From: an uncultured Dysosmobacter sp.
GTDB taxonomy: Bacteria > Bacillota > Clostridia > Oscillospirales > Oscillospiraceae
Length of the DNA: 64,000 nt
NCBI RefSeq assembly: GCF_947631635.1
Contig: NZ_CANRMB010000003.1
Span: forward strand, 1-64,000
Direction: 5' to 3'
Shown here one piece after another: positions 34,605-43,496 of the stretch. A program made the position numbers and the translations under genes. The notes beneath the pieces are model-generated. The model was not told where the DNA came from and did no database searches. It was given only the letters and a program-made list of their open reading frames with translations. The number at the start of each line of letters is the position of its first letter. Position 1 is the first letter of the stretch.

Positions 34605-35521
34605 TCTTCCGCGTCCTCCTCATCAGCGTTTTCTTTCCTGTGCTTCAACAGCAGCGCTCCGCCGATTCCTGCGCCTGCCACAGCGACAACACCCAGGGGA
34701 ATCAGCACATAGGACCAACGGAAGGCCGGGGTGCCTGCATCGGTTTCCACAGGCAGTGCGGGCTGGATGGGTGTGCCTTCGAAGATGGCAACATAGCGCA
34801 CACGGTTCAGGGCAATGCGGCTGACTGTGCCGGTGTATTCTGCCGTGACCGTGTAGCCGGTGACATAGCTGCTGGTGGCGCTGCCGGTGTAGGTGGCGAT
34901 GGCGGTATAGCGGTCACCCAGGGCGTAACCGTCCGTGGTGGCGGTGTTGTCCGTTTGCCACTGGATCTCCTGCAGCGTCAGGGTGCGTCCGTTTTCCTCA
35001 ATGGTCTTGGGGATGTACTGGGTATCCTGACCGGTGAGGTTGGGATAGCTGCGCTTGGCGGAGACCTCCTTGGTGGAGCTGCCATAGCCCGCAGGCTCCA
35101 CCTGGACGGTATCAAGTCGGAGCGTCAAGTTCCCAACAAGTCCATCGTCGGTGATGAACTCCTTTTCCTGGGGCAGCAGGGCCAGGACAGATTCCATATC
35201 CTTCTTCTTGCTCTGGAGGGTGACGGTCTCCGTGTGCTGGCGGCTCTCATTTTCCGGCAGTTCCTGTTTGAGCAGGTCCGTCAGGGTATACTGGAAGCCA
35301 TCCTTCTGGAAATCCGAGCGAGGGATTCCGGCAGGGTCATCCTCGGGACCCAGATCATAGATCTTCTTCAGTTCCGTCCCATCGTCGCTGCGGACGATGG
35401 AGGTGGGGTAGCAGACCTTGGCATTGGGAGGGGCAGTCTCAAAGTCCGCCGCCAGAGCGGTGGGGGCCAGCGCCATGGTCAGGCACAGCGCCGCGGCGCA
35501 AATGGAAAGCATTCGTTTCAT
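34601..35521 (-). CDS. Exported protein with C-terminal membrane anchor
   Basis: 306 residues: a signal peptide (MKRMLSICAAALCLTMALAP, ending TALA), a beta-rich ectodomain, then ALPVETDAG followed by a membrane segment (YVLIPLGVVAVAGAGIGG) and a charged tail (KHRKENADEEDAEE). This is the shape of a sortase substrate, but LPVET is not a standard motif, so it may simply be membrane anchored. It overlaps the sortase gene by four bases, suggesting a joint role. Confidence 0.7.
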   Translation of the reverse strand: MKRMLSICAAALCLTMALAPTALAADFETAPPNAKVCYPTSIVRSDDGTELKKIYDLGPEDDPAGIPRSDFQKDGFQYTLTDLLKQELPENESRQHTETVTLQSKKKDMESVLALLPQEKEFITDDGLVGNLTLRLDTVQVEPAGYGSSTKEVSAKRSYPNLTGQDTQYIPKTIEENGRTLTLQEIQWQTDNTATTDGYALGDRYTAIATYTGSATSSYVTGYTVTAEYTGTVSRIALNRVRYVAIFEGTPIQPALPVETDAGTPAFRWSYVLIPLGVVAVAGAGIGGALLLKHRKENADEEDAEE

Positions 35522-36150
35522 TTCATGTTCCTCCTATTTTCATCTTCATAATAGTTTTTCGTGTACTTCAGCATCAGCTGGTACTCCCAGGGTTCCGGTT
35601 CCAGCGACAGATACGCCCCATCCTTGGTCATGGCGTCTACCTTATAGCACAGGACCAGCGGGAGCGGTCCCTGTTTCTTCACATCCTGGGGCGAGACCCA
35701 GCCAACGCCGTAAACATACATGGAGCGGATCGCGGAATCGTATTTCCCGCCATATCCACGCCAGAGCAATTTGTCCCGCAGCTCCTCCCGCAGTTTTTTC
35801 CCCGTGGGGATGGGGACCATTCGCTCAGGCTCCAGCATATAGCGGGGGCGCAGCTCATCGACGCAGGTATTCAGCGCTTTCTTCAGCTCCGGCAGTTCGC
35901 GCGTCAGGCCACAGGAGCGGTAATCCGCTGCCAGCACATCCTCCCCCTGCGCTTCACCGGGGAACAGGCGGACACAGCGGATCAGTTCCCAAACACGGCC
36001 TTCATCCGCCATGCCGAGGATGCGGGTTCCCTCAGCGGGAAGCGTCCGGTAATGGGAGATGGCGTCCTTCAGCGTCTGAAACCGCCGGATATTCCAGCCG
36101 GTACAGCGTCCGGGGCGGAGATCGTCCACGGTATAAAATGTCACGCACAT
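35518..36150 (-). CDS. Conserved ICE protein, 210 residues
   Basis: Starts MCVTFYTVDDLRPG with GGAGG eight bases upstream. Soluble, no membrane segment; a basic region GKKLREELRDKLLWRGYGGK. It ends ENRRNMK, where the last codons also form the ribosome site of the next gene. Function unknown. Confidence 0.65.
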   Translation of the reverse strand: MCVTFYTVDDLRPGRCTGWNIRRFQTLKDAISHYRTLPAEGTRILGMADEGRVWELIRCVRLFPGEAQGEDVLAADYRSCGLTRELPELKKALNTCVDELRPRYMLEPERMVPIPTGKKLREELRDKLLWRGYGGKYDSAIRSMYVYGVGWVSPQDVKKQGPLPLVLCYKVDAMTKDGAYLSLEPEPWEYQLMLKYTKNYYEDENRRNMK

Positions 36151-36164
36151 TCGTGATTCCTCCT

Positions 36165-36896
36165 TCATTTCATCGTCATGCCGCCCATGGCAGGGGCATC
36201 CGTCTTTTCCTGCCCGCACAGTGCGTCCAGCTTTTCCAGCGCCCAGTCCGGCAGGTATTCCTCCTTCAGAACGCCCACAAAATCCGAGCGGTTCCAGCGT
36301 GTCATCTCTCCGTCACCCAGGCAGGTGCAGCGGACGGAACGCCCTCTGGCGTGGGGGCTGCAGCCGAAGCCGTCGTGGGCGTACCAGAGCTGATCCTCCT
36401 GACGCCAGCAGGATTCCTTCAGCGTATCAGGGCTGAGTACCAGCACCTTGCCTGTAAAGTCCTGCTCGCTCCGGTCACCTGTGCAATGCTCAGGACCGAA
36501 CAGACCCAAATCCTGATATGCTTTCCGATACAAATTCACGAAACCATCCAGCACGGCGGGATGGCTGCGAACCGTGAAATCGCTGTTGTGGTCGGGATCT
36601 GCGGGAATGTAGAAACGCTCCGCCCAGAGCTTGTTGGACTGGCTGAAGCGCCCGTCCGACTTGAGTTCGTGCAGCGTATTGGCAAGGACCCAAGCCGTGC
36701 GCTTGTAGCCGTACTCCTCCAGCACAGGCTTCAGGCAGTCAGAAGAGAGGTGCATTCCGTCAAAGTTCTGCCGGATGGCATCCTCAATGGCCTGCCTGCA
36801 CGCCACATTGGCTCGGTAGCTTTCACGCCAGAGTGCGATCTCGTTCCGCCTCCTGGCATCCTTGGCCCCCCATGGATAGAGGTAGGTATCATTCAT
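36165..36896 (-). CDS. DUF3849-domain protein
   Basis: 243 residues. The N-terminal 110 residues match DUF3849 as I know it (LYPWGAKDARRRNEIALWRE, then MHLSSDCLKPVLEEYGYKRT, then FSQSNKLWAERFYIP). The C terminus is cysteine-containing and ends APAMGGMTMK. DUF3849 proteins are common in Clostridial ICEs and have no assigned role. The start overlaps the preceding gene by eight bases. Confidence 0.82.
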   Translation of the reverse strand: MNDTYLYPWGAKDARRRNEIALWRESYRANVACRQAIEDAIRQNFDGMHLSSDCLKPVLEEYGYKRTAWVLANTLHELKSDGRFSQSNKLWAERFYIPADPDHNSDFTVRSHPAVLDGFVNLYRKAYQDLGLFGPEHCTGDRSEQDFTGKVLVLSPDTLKESCWRQEDQLWYAHDGFGCSPHARGRSVRCTCLGDGEMTRWNRSDFVGVLKEEYLPDWALEKLDALCGQEKTDAPAMGGMTMK

Positions 36897-37407
36897 GACA
36901 GTACCCCTCGTGCATCAGGAGGCGGTGGACGCCCGCCAGCAGGACGCCGGAATCGGTCAGCATGGAGCACAGATCTTCATCCAGTTCATCCAGGAACTGG
37001 TCTGCGTCGGGCTTTTCCATGGGCTGGATAATGATTCTGCCCTCCTGCACACAGGTGGCCAGTTCAGATTCGGGATCGATCCCCGCTTCTTCCAGCTGGC
37101 AAGGCGGGATGCAGATGCCAAAACAGGAAGTTCGGTGTCCGCAGTTCAGACACTCGCACTCCACATCCTCCATGGCTCGACGGCTGGCTGCCGCCAGGTC
37201 AGAGATGAGCTGGGTGTTGATGTCGACCAGCATTTGGATGGTCTTCACCGTCTCCCCCGCGGTGGGGCACTCCGGCAAAAGCAGGACGCAGCCGTCATCC
37301 GCATGAAGATGCAGTTCATCCTGACCGTCAAGGCCTGAGATTTGAAGTGCAGCGCGGGGGATAGAGAGGGCCTTTCTTTCGGGATCAGGGCAAATCTTGA
37401 ATTTCAT
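36889..37407 (-). CDS. Small ICE protein with AbrB-like start and Cys cluster
   Basis: 172 residues. The first 45 residues (MKFKICPDPERKALSIPRAAL, then GLDGQDELHLHADDG) look like a SpoVT/AbrB swapped-hairpin. In the middle CECLNCGHRTSCFGICIPPC is a dense cysteine cluster that could bind zinc. AGGAG lies upstream of the chosen ATG at 37407. Function unknown. Confidence 0.65.
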   Translation of the reverse strand: MKFKICPDPERKALSIPRAALQISGLDGQDELHLHADDGCVLLLPECPTAGETVKTIQMLVDINTQLISDLAAASRRAMEDVECECLNCGHRTSCFGICIPPCQLEEAGIDPESELATCVQEGRIIIQPMEKPDADQFLDELDEDLCSMLTDSGVLLAGVHRLLMHEGYCHE

Positions 37408-37424
37408 AGTAATCGTTCTCCTTT

Positions 37425-38417
37425 TCATGAATGATATTTGATCGGTCGGTCAGGCCGATGGATCACTTTCAGTTCCAGATCCCCCAACTGCCCGTCAAAG
37501 AGGCTCATCTGACGGTTCAGGTATGGTTCTGGATCGTAGTTGGTGATGATGAGTTCACCGAATTCCGCGCCTTTTTTCTGCGACAGCGGATTATTCCGGC
37601 GAAAGGCTAAAATGTAATAATCCTGGTAGAGCTTTCGAATGAAGGGACAGTCGTTGTAGGAGACTACGATATAGCCCTTGCACTGGGAAAGCACCTGCCA
37701 CAAACGGACGTGGAAATGGCGGATGCGACGGATAGTTCGAATGTTGCGAGATACACGGTAAATCTTTTCAGTCGTGACATAGGGCGGATCCGAATAGATT
37801 AGTCCTCCCTTGCGATCCCGTTCCCGAATGAGCTGTAGAGCGTTCTTGTTTTCCAGCGGCACATCTTTTAGCCGCTCGGACACCGCGGGAAACAGGCCGA
37901 GAAAGTGCTCTATATCTACACCCTTCACGCCGTAGGAAGTAACTGTCCCGCTGAAGCTGCCACGGATGGCCTTGTAGAAAGCTGCCGCCCGCTTCACATC
38001 ATAGAGCCGAAGCCGTTCCTTGAAGATGGGGAGCAGTTCTCCGGCTTGCTCCTCCGTAAAGCAGGAGCGGTCACCCAGACAAGCGATCTCCTCCTGAATG
38101 TTTTGATAATAGACATCCTTGTGTGCTACAAAGTCACGGTAGTATTCGAACAACGTTCTGGATTGAATGGGCAAAAATTTCAGTTCTCGCATCAGAACGT
38201 TGGAACGTTCCTTAATGCAGGAGAACAGATTGACCAACTCCGAATCCAAATCGTTGTAGATGTCCAGTCGGTTTGAATCTGGGGGAAGAGCTAACAGCAC
38301 GGCACCGCTGCCGCCGAAAGGCTCCACATACTGCCGGAGCTTCGGAGGAAATGCCGGAAGGATGTAGGGGGCGAGCTTCTCCTTGCTTCCAATCCAGGGA
38401 AAGGGGGGCTTAGCCAT
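37425..38417 (-). CDS. DNA adenine methyltransferase, Dam/D12 class
   Basis: 330 residues. N terminus FPWIGSKEKLAPYI and VEPFGGSGAVLL are the AdoMet motifs X and I, and YSDPPYV is the catalytic DPPY motif IV. No restriction enzyme gene is next to it, so it is an orphan methylase, probably protecting the ICE from host restriction. I start at 38417, at the conserved N terminus; an in-frame GTG-type extension of 17 residues is not typical. It overlaps the HTH gene upstream. Confidence 0.9.
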   Translation of the reverse strand: MAKPPFPWIGSKEKLAPYILPAFPPKLRQYVEPFGGSGAVLLALPPDSNRLDIYNDLDSELVNLFSCIKERSNVLMRELKFLPIQSRTLFEYYRDFVAHKDVYYQNIQEEIACLGDRSCFTEEQAGELLPIFKERLRLYDVKRAAAFYKAIRGSFSGTVTSYGVKGVDIEHFLGLFPAVSERLKDVPLENKNALQLIRERDRKGGLIYSDPPYVTTEKIYRVSRNIRTIRRIRHFHVRLWQVLSQCKGYIVVSYNDCPFIRKLYQDYYILAFRRNNPLSQKKGAEFGELIITNYDPEPYLNRQMSLFDGQLGDLELKVIHRPDRPIKYHS

Positions 38418-38724
38418 GACGAGTTCCCTCACGCTCCTGAAAACGGTCCATGGATGTCTCCAGTCCACGGATTGCCGCCTCCAATCCAGCTACCATGCTC
38501 TGAAGTTGGCGGATGGTGGAGTAGATCTCGCTTGCAGTGACGGCGTAAAAATAGCCGTTTCGGTCGCTGCCGATTGGATATCCTTTGCGCCTAAGACGGT
38601 TCACCAACTTCCGCAGGTCTGTACCACTGATGCAAAGAACCCGTTCCAACTCGGCGCCGCTGACGCGATATTGTCTGCCGGGGCAGGCACCCTTTAGGTA
38701 TGCAAGCAGCTTTTCTTCACGCAT
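38410..38724 (-). CDS. Small winged-helix protein before the methylase
   Basis: 104 residues. The first 70 residues read as a BirA-like helix-turn-helix (GAELERVLCISGTDLRKLVN, then RRKGYPIGSDRNGYFYA), followed by a coiled-coil stretch. AAAGGAA lies upstream. It overlaps the methylase start by eight bases and may regulate it. Confidence 0.7.
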   Translation of the reverse strand: MREEKLLAYLKGACPGRQYRVSGAELERVLCISGTDLRKLVNRLRRKGYPIGSDRNGYFYAVTASEIYSTIRQLQSMVAGLEAAIRGLETSMDRFQEREGTRHG

Positions 38725-38774
38725 TTTCTTTCCTTTCCGGAGCCTGGTTTTCCGAAAAAGGGCATAAAAAAAGA

Positions 38775-38807
38775 AGGGGCCGTTTCCCCTTTCGGAAAAC
38801 GGCCCCT
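38775..38807 (-). terminator. Terminator inside the ICE operon
   Basis: A 13-bp stem with one bulged A (38775-38787 with 38794-38807) followed on the minus strand by TTCTTTTTTT. It lies 50 bases before the start of the HTH gene. Confidence 0.8.
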
Positions 38808-38847
38808 AAATCTAATTTTCAAATTCGCAATGGCGGATGGCGATATG

Positions 38848-39975
38848 CTATTTCATCTTCATGCTCATAGTCTGCGTCTGGGATGGATACTGCACATAGG
38901 CATTGCCGACAAAAACGCCGGGATGCTCGTCTTCGTAACGGCAACCCAGCGCATCCAGATTCATGTATTCATACAGCTCCTCCGGTACGGAGGTTTCATG
39001 GGCAAGATAGTACCTGCCCAATGACTCGTAGCAGTTCACGCCTTTCAGGATCGCATACTCAGAAGCATGATCCAACAGTTCCATTGCCCGTTCTGTCGAT
39101 TTCGGATCGTAGCGCAGGACGATTGCGGCAAGTATGGCTTCCTCGTCGGCAGTCAGCGTCCCGACTCTTCGGCGAACGGCGTTGGCTGTCGGGCAATCCG
39201 CGCGAAATGAATAGTATTGCTCTACCGCTTTTACAGGCAACGGTCCCTTAGCAGACCAAGTGACCATCTGAGCCTCGTGTTTTTGGCAGAGGCGAGGGAA
39301 AATCCGCGGCAGATCCTCCAGCGTCCAGTTCGGGTCGAAGTCCCGCTTTTCCGGGATATCTTCCATCAGGCTGTCCAGCAGTTTAGGATTCGATGGGATC
39401 TGTCGCAAATCTTCATACAGATCATATTTCAACTCCAAACACCTCTGTAGGAAAGCATTGGCAATGCCTACGCTGAGATTCTTCTTATGAGGCGACGCTC
39501 TCATCAGGCGATCCAACACCTGCTGCTCAGACTGCGACGCCCAGTTGATGTAGTCCCGGATGACGTCTGTCAGCGGACCGGCTTCATACGCCTTGCGCTG
39601 GGCATAGGCTTTGGGTGCGACGTAAGCGTACTGCTCAAAATTGAGGCTCTGCCCCTCGGTATCCACTTCGGCAAGAGATTCCGGGTCCTTCAGCGCGGCC
39701 ATATACACATCCCTGCCCTGGGAGATCAGCCAGCTGCGGAAGTCCATAAATCCGTCATCTGAGCAGTGGACGCCCATGGCGCCGCTTGCCGCCCAAAGCT
39801 CGGCGCGATAAGCGGCATCGTCATAGAATTGGAATATCTCCTGCCACTCCATGATCTCTGCCGAAGGCAGCTTTCTCAGCTGCTCCTGGAGCGCGAAAAG
39901 GATCGCTTCCTGATCCCTGGGATCGGCGCTGCTGCGAACGTCATCCACAATGCGCCAGAATTGTTCCTTGTTCAT
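38848..39975 (-). CDS. DUF4240 protein with ArdA-like C-terminal module
   Basis: 375 residues. The N-terminal 115 residues match DUF4240 (MNKEQFWRIVDDVR..., CSDDGFMDFRSWLISQGR). The C terminus holds a short module (MNLDALGCRYEDEH, then GVFVGNAYVQY) also found, diverged, at the ends of the three ArdA-like proteins encoded upstream, and it ends TMSMKMK. The gene is followed by a terminator and more than 100 bases before the next ORF. The fusion of DUF4240 to this module is unusual to me. Confidence 0.75.
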   Translation of the reverse strand: MNKEQFWRIVDDVRSSADPRDQEAILFALQEQLRKLPSAEIMEWQEIFQFYDDAAYRAELWAASGAMGVHCSDDGFMDFRSWLISQGRDVYMAALKDPESLAEVDTEGQSLNFEQYAYVAPKAYAQRKAYEAGPLTDVIRDYINWASQSEQQVLDRLMRASPHKKNLSVGIANAFLQRCLELKYDLYEDLRQIPSNPKLLDSLMEDIPEKRDFDPNWTLEDLPRIFPRLCQKHEAQMVTWSAKGPLPVKAVEQYYSFRADCPTANAVRRRVGTLTADEEAILAAIVLRYDPKSTERAMELLDHASEYAILKGVNCYESLGRYYLAHETSVPEELYEYMNLDALGCRYEDEHPGVFVGNAYVQYPSQTQTMSMKMK

Positions 39976-41165
39976 TTCATATTCATCCCCATTTCCTGAG
40001 ATTGCTGGGTCAGTATAGGTTGTCCGTCCTGCCGCTCGATCACTCCATATTCCGTCAGGATGGCGTGTTGGCTCTGGAGCAGGGCATCTCCATAGGTGTA
40101 CAGGTTGACGTGGGGTAGCAGGATCTCCGCGTCGCTCTTCGCCATGGTCACTTTCAGCTCACCTCTGGCTACATCCACTGGAGAGCTGAAGCTGGGCGTG
40201 AAGATATAGCTGTCCAGAGCGTCCATCAGCATCATGGCGTTTTGCAGGTCCCGGCATTGGGCGGCTGCCAGCAATGCCTTGTATCCAGCCAGCTTCTCCT
40301 GCGGGATGTTGTCCAGCCACTGACTGAACCGGTCGACTTCCGCCACATTATTGGCGCTGCTGACGGCATCCATCAGAGCGGGGACGCGGCAGTCGATGCA
40401 TTGGAAAGATACTTCAGCCCATGTTGCCGCCCCCAGCTCAATCAGCGCGTGGTCCATCTCGGCAGGGGATGACGGGAACCACAGCTGGACAGTCTTTTCG
40501 CTGTCATACGCAGGATCATGGAACCATCCCTTCGTCAGTTCCAGCAGGACTGTGTATGGTGGTTTCTTCGGGGTCAGATCCATGTCCTTGTACGCTTCCA
40601 CCAAGTCAGCGTGACGGACAACGTAGCCAAAGCAGCCGTAGGTGTCCCGATCCACAAACACGCCGCCCTCCTCATTGCGTGCTTTTCTTCCCAGGGCTTC
40701 AAAGTCCAGCAATTCGTAGACGGGATCGGGAACATTCTCTGTAATGTGGATGAAGCCGTTGTCCGCATAGAATCTGCCCAGCTGGGAGTCGTTCAATGCC
40801 TCGGCTACCACATGGCAGCAGTCCGCACTGTAGGCAAGGTCGATGAGCTTCGGGACGAGAATATCGCCGTCCCGCTTTTCCACTTCCATTTTCAGAAGCC
40901 CCGCAAAGGCTGTCTGTTGTGCCGGGTTCAAATCAGCCAGCCTTCGGGAGAGGGCGTTCAGCTCATAGAGGTTCAGAGTGTCGCTGATAAACGGTGCCAG
41001 GTAGTTGTAGCCATAGTAGTCGCAGATATCAAAGTACAGCTTGTCCGATGCTGAGAGCCGCAGCTTGTCCAGTGCGTCCAGCAGTTCATAATCTGTTGCC
41101 GGCAACTCCAGTTCGCAGTGCCTGATATTACCTCCGGACAACTCCACTAAGAAAAGTTTATCCAC
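39972..41165 (-). CDS. Antirestriction ArdA-like protein 1
   Basis: 397 residues starting at a GTG (41165) nine bases after GGGAGG, whose bases are part of the preceding gene's last codons. It has repeated ArdA-type segments (LDFEALGRKARNEEGG, LYELNALSRRLADLNP). ArdA proteins are acidic DNA mimics that block type I restriction of incoming DNA. It ends MGMNMK. The longer frame of 415 codons includes 18 unlikely residues. Confidence 0.72.
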   Translation of the reverse strand: MDKLFLVELSGGNIRHCELELPATDYELLDALDKLRLSASDKLYFDICDYYGYNYLAPFISDTLNLYELNALSRRLADLNPAQQTAFAGLLKMEVEKRDGDILVPKLIDLAYSADCCHVVAEALNDSQLGRFYADNGFIHITENVPDPVYELLDFEALGRKARNEEGGVFVDRDTYGCFGYVVRHADLVEAYKDMDLTPKKPPYTVLLELTKGWFHDPAYDSEKTVQLWFPSSPAEMDHALIELGAATWAEVSFQCIDCRVPALMDAVSSANNVAEVDRFSQWLDNIPQEKLAGYKALLAAAQCRDLQNAMMLMDALDSYIFTPSFSSPVDVARGELKVTMAKSDAEILLPHVNLYTYGDALLQSQHAILTEYGVIERQDGQPILTQQSQEMGMNMK

Positions 41166-42138
41166 GGCCAAGCCCTCCCATCCGCGGTCCATCCTGTTCA
41201 TAGGCGGCAGGGTCCGCACCGGGGACTCCCCAGCCCACCATGGAGCCGACCTTCATGGCTTCCTCCTGCGCCTTTGTCACGCCCAGGCGCTCATTGTTTT
41301 CATCCGCCAGTTCCCGGTTCTGCTCAGGATCGGTGGTACTCCAATCGCTGGGATAGTACCCGCTCTCGCCCCGCTTGATGCAGATGAGTTCGCCGGTGGA
41401 GGGGAGAACGGAGAAGCACAGCTCCGGCAATCCTTCCGCCAGCTTAGGTGAGAAGCACTCCTGCTCGGTCTGGATGCTCCAGTTTTCCCACTGCCACAGG
41501 TGGGCGTAGATCTCATGGCCGTCCGGCACGGAAATCTCCCGCTGTTCGAAGCCTTCGCCGAATCCATCTGACGCCTGTCCGGACACAAATTCTTTCAGCC
41601 CGGTCAGTTCCTCCGGCGTCAGCTCACCGGCGATCTGGCATTCCGCCACGCCCCAGAGCTTCTGATCCCTCACCTCGGCGGCGAAGGTGACCTTTCGGAC
41701 CTTCCGGGCAATATCGTCGTTCTTGCTGTAATAGTGCATGAGTCCCCGCTCTGCCTCTGCGGGCAGCTCCTCACGCCGGAGCGCCGCGTTGATGCTGTCC
41801 ACATAGCGGATGGCCTCATAATTGCTCAGTTCAGTCGGCTCGTTCTCTGTGCCGCCCCATCCGTCGCTCTCGAAGCGATCTACCGTCATAGGCATATACA
41901 GCTTGAGCGTGGTCAGCTTGGGCGGCAGCACAGAAAAGCTGTCCTCACCAGGGATCAGCGCCAGCGTCCTGCCGTTGTCCCATTTCATCAGAAGCTGGCC
42001 GGCGTCATCCACCATCTCGACGCTGCCTTCAGTGCCGGATTCCACCGGCGCGTAGGGATCTGACATGGAGTTCAGGCGGACACGGGTACCCTTGGGATAC
42101 TGCTCTTTCAGAAATTTTACGAAATTGCGGTCGATCAT
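41158..42138 (-). CDS. DUF4314-domain protein
   Basis: 326 residues. Residues 5-70 match DUF4314 (FLKEQYPKGTRVRLNSMSDP, then GTEGSVEMVDDAGQLLMKWD). The rest is an uncharacterised ICE domain (TTLKLYMPMTVDRFE...). The start is at the ATG at 42138, nine bases after GGGAGG in the preceding gene. Its last codons (RMGGLGRG) contain the ribosome site of the ArdA-like gene. Confidence 0.75.
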   Translation of the reverse strand: MIDRNFVKFLKEQYPKGTRVRLNSMSDPYAPVESGTEGSVEMVDDAGQLLMKWDNGRTLALIPGEDSFSVLPPKLTTLKLYMPMTVDRFESDGWGGTENEPTELSNYEAIRYVDSINAALRREELPAEAERGLMHYYSKNDDIARKVRKVTFAAEVRDQKLWGVAECQIAGELTPEELTGLKEFVSGQASDGFGEGFEQREISVPDGHEIYAHLWQWENWSIQTEQECFSPKLAEGLPELCFSVLPSTGELICIKRGESGYYPSDWSTTDPEQNRELADENNERLGVTKAQEEAMKVGSMVGWGVPGADPAAYEQDGPRMGGLGRG

Positions 42139-42140
42139 GT

Positions 42141-42860
42141 TCACATACCTCCCATTTTCATGCCCTGATCGGGCGTTTCATATTTCTCCAGCGGACGAGG
42201 ATTTTCCTCCCCGAAGAGATTGAAGAGGATATCGTCCACTCCCTTGCGGACAGCGGGGTCATCTGTCAGGGTCTCATACCGGAAGCCAGTAATGGGCCGG
42301 TCCGGCAGCTCATCTTCGATACACCGCAGGTATGCTTCGACATCCGTAAATTCCTGGGTGTCGCCATTGACAAATGTGACCCTGCCGACCAGCGGCTTTT
42401 CTTGCTGCGCCATGTTCTGCCGCTGGACGTTCAGATCAAATGCTGTCAGGTAGGCGTTGTAGTCGCCGGGGGATGGATTGCAGCGGAGACAGTAGCGGTA
42501 GTTCTCTGTTTCTATGACATAGCCATAGTTCTGGACCCAGCCGCCGCTGATCTTTCCCCCGTGACCGTAGCAGTAACGCTCCATGGCAAAGCGGTTTTTC
42601 AAGACGCTCTCCCGAAGCTCATCCACTACCTCCTGAAGCTCGGATTTGAACGTGGGGCTGTTCAGCTCCTCCGGTCCGCGGGGCCACCAGGTGTGCCAGA
42701 ACTCATTTCCGCTGCGACCGAAGTCCATCCGGACATGGCCGATGGCGCCCAGCCGCTCATCCTCCACAGGAAGCTGGGCATAAAACAAGCCCGCTTCCTC
42801 GGGAGAAGCGGGCCTGATCTGGAACCTGGTGTTATTGGGTTTGGGTTCGCTTTTCTGCAT
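42141..42860 (-). CDS. Conserved ICE protein, 239 residues
   Basis: Soluble protein of mixed fold. The C-terminal 80 residues (RVTFVNGDTQEFTDVEAYLR, then ITGFRYETLTDDPAVRKGVD) look like one of the accessory domains found in large polyvalent ICE/phage proteins. It ends GMKMGGM, and those codons also form GGGAGG for the next gene. Function unknown. Confidence 0.65.
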   Translation of the reverse strand: MQKSEPKPNNTRFQIRPASPEEAGLFYAQLPVEDERLGAIGHVRMDFGRSGNEFWHTWWPRGPEELNSPTFKSELQEVVDELRESVLKNRFAMERYCYGHGGKISGGWVQNYGYVIETENYRYCLRCNPSPGDYNAYLTAFDLNVQRQNMAQQEKPLVGRVTFVNGDTQEFTDVEAYLRCIEDELPDRPITGFRYETLTDDPAVRKGVDDILFNLFGEENPRPLEKYETPDQGMKMGGM

Positions 42861-43026
42861 TGTATTTCACCTCTTTTCCTGTGGTATAGCCACACAACAT
42901 ACAACAGCGTTTTGCGAAAGTCTAACCTTTGTTATTGTAGCCGATGCCATACCACGATGCGAACTTCCTATTGACTATCATCGCGTTTGCGTACCATGCC
43001 GTCACCGGACGGCCTATGCTTTGCCA

Positions 43027-43338
43027 CTATTCATCCCTCCTTAAGTCTGCAAGCCGTCCCATTCTGCGCTCTTCTTCCTCAGCGAATGAGTAGGGCGGCT
43101 CTATGTTCAGTTCACCGATAATGCCCCACGCTAGACGAAAGCCTGCCGCAAAGCTGGCGAGGGAAATCTCGTCCCGCAACTCCGCCTCCAGATCCACTAG
43201 CTTCAGCAGCTTGCGCCGTTCATCCTTGGGGCTGTCCTCCGTCAGTTCCTGGTGGAGCTCATTCAGTTCCTGCCGCAGTTCCAGAAAGTCCGGTTCCTTG
43301 AAGAATTGCCGCTGCAGTCCTCTCATGTATTCGTACAT
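43027..43338 (-). CDS. Small helical protein, DUF6809-like
   Basis: 103 residues starting MYEYMRGLQRQFF with AGGAGG upstream. Nearly all helix, with a long charged middle (ELRQELNELHQELTEDSPKD) and FAAGFRLAWGIIGEL. It resembles DUF6809 proteins (from memory). Function unknown. Confidence 0.6.
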   Translation of the reverse strand: MYEYMRGLQRQFFKEPDFLELRQELNELHQELTEDSPKDERRKLLKLVDLEAELRDEISLASFAAGFRLAWGIIGELNIEPPYSFAEEEERRMGRLADLRRDE

Positions 43339-43496
43339 CACATCGCCTCCTGTCAACGACGCACCATACCGCAATTTCGAAGCAATAGCTATACGTCGGG
43401 GTAAGTGTTATCAAAAAGTTATCAATTCAGTGTCTATTTCCTAATGAATAGCGGTAACCGTGACACACTCTTTCCGTAATAGCTACCAGAAGTTTT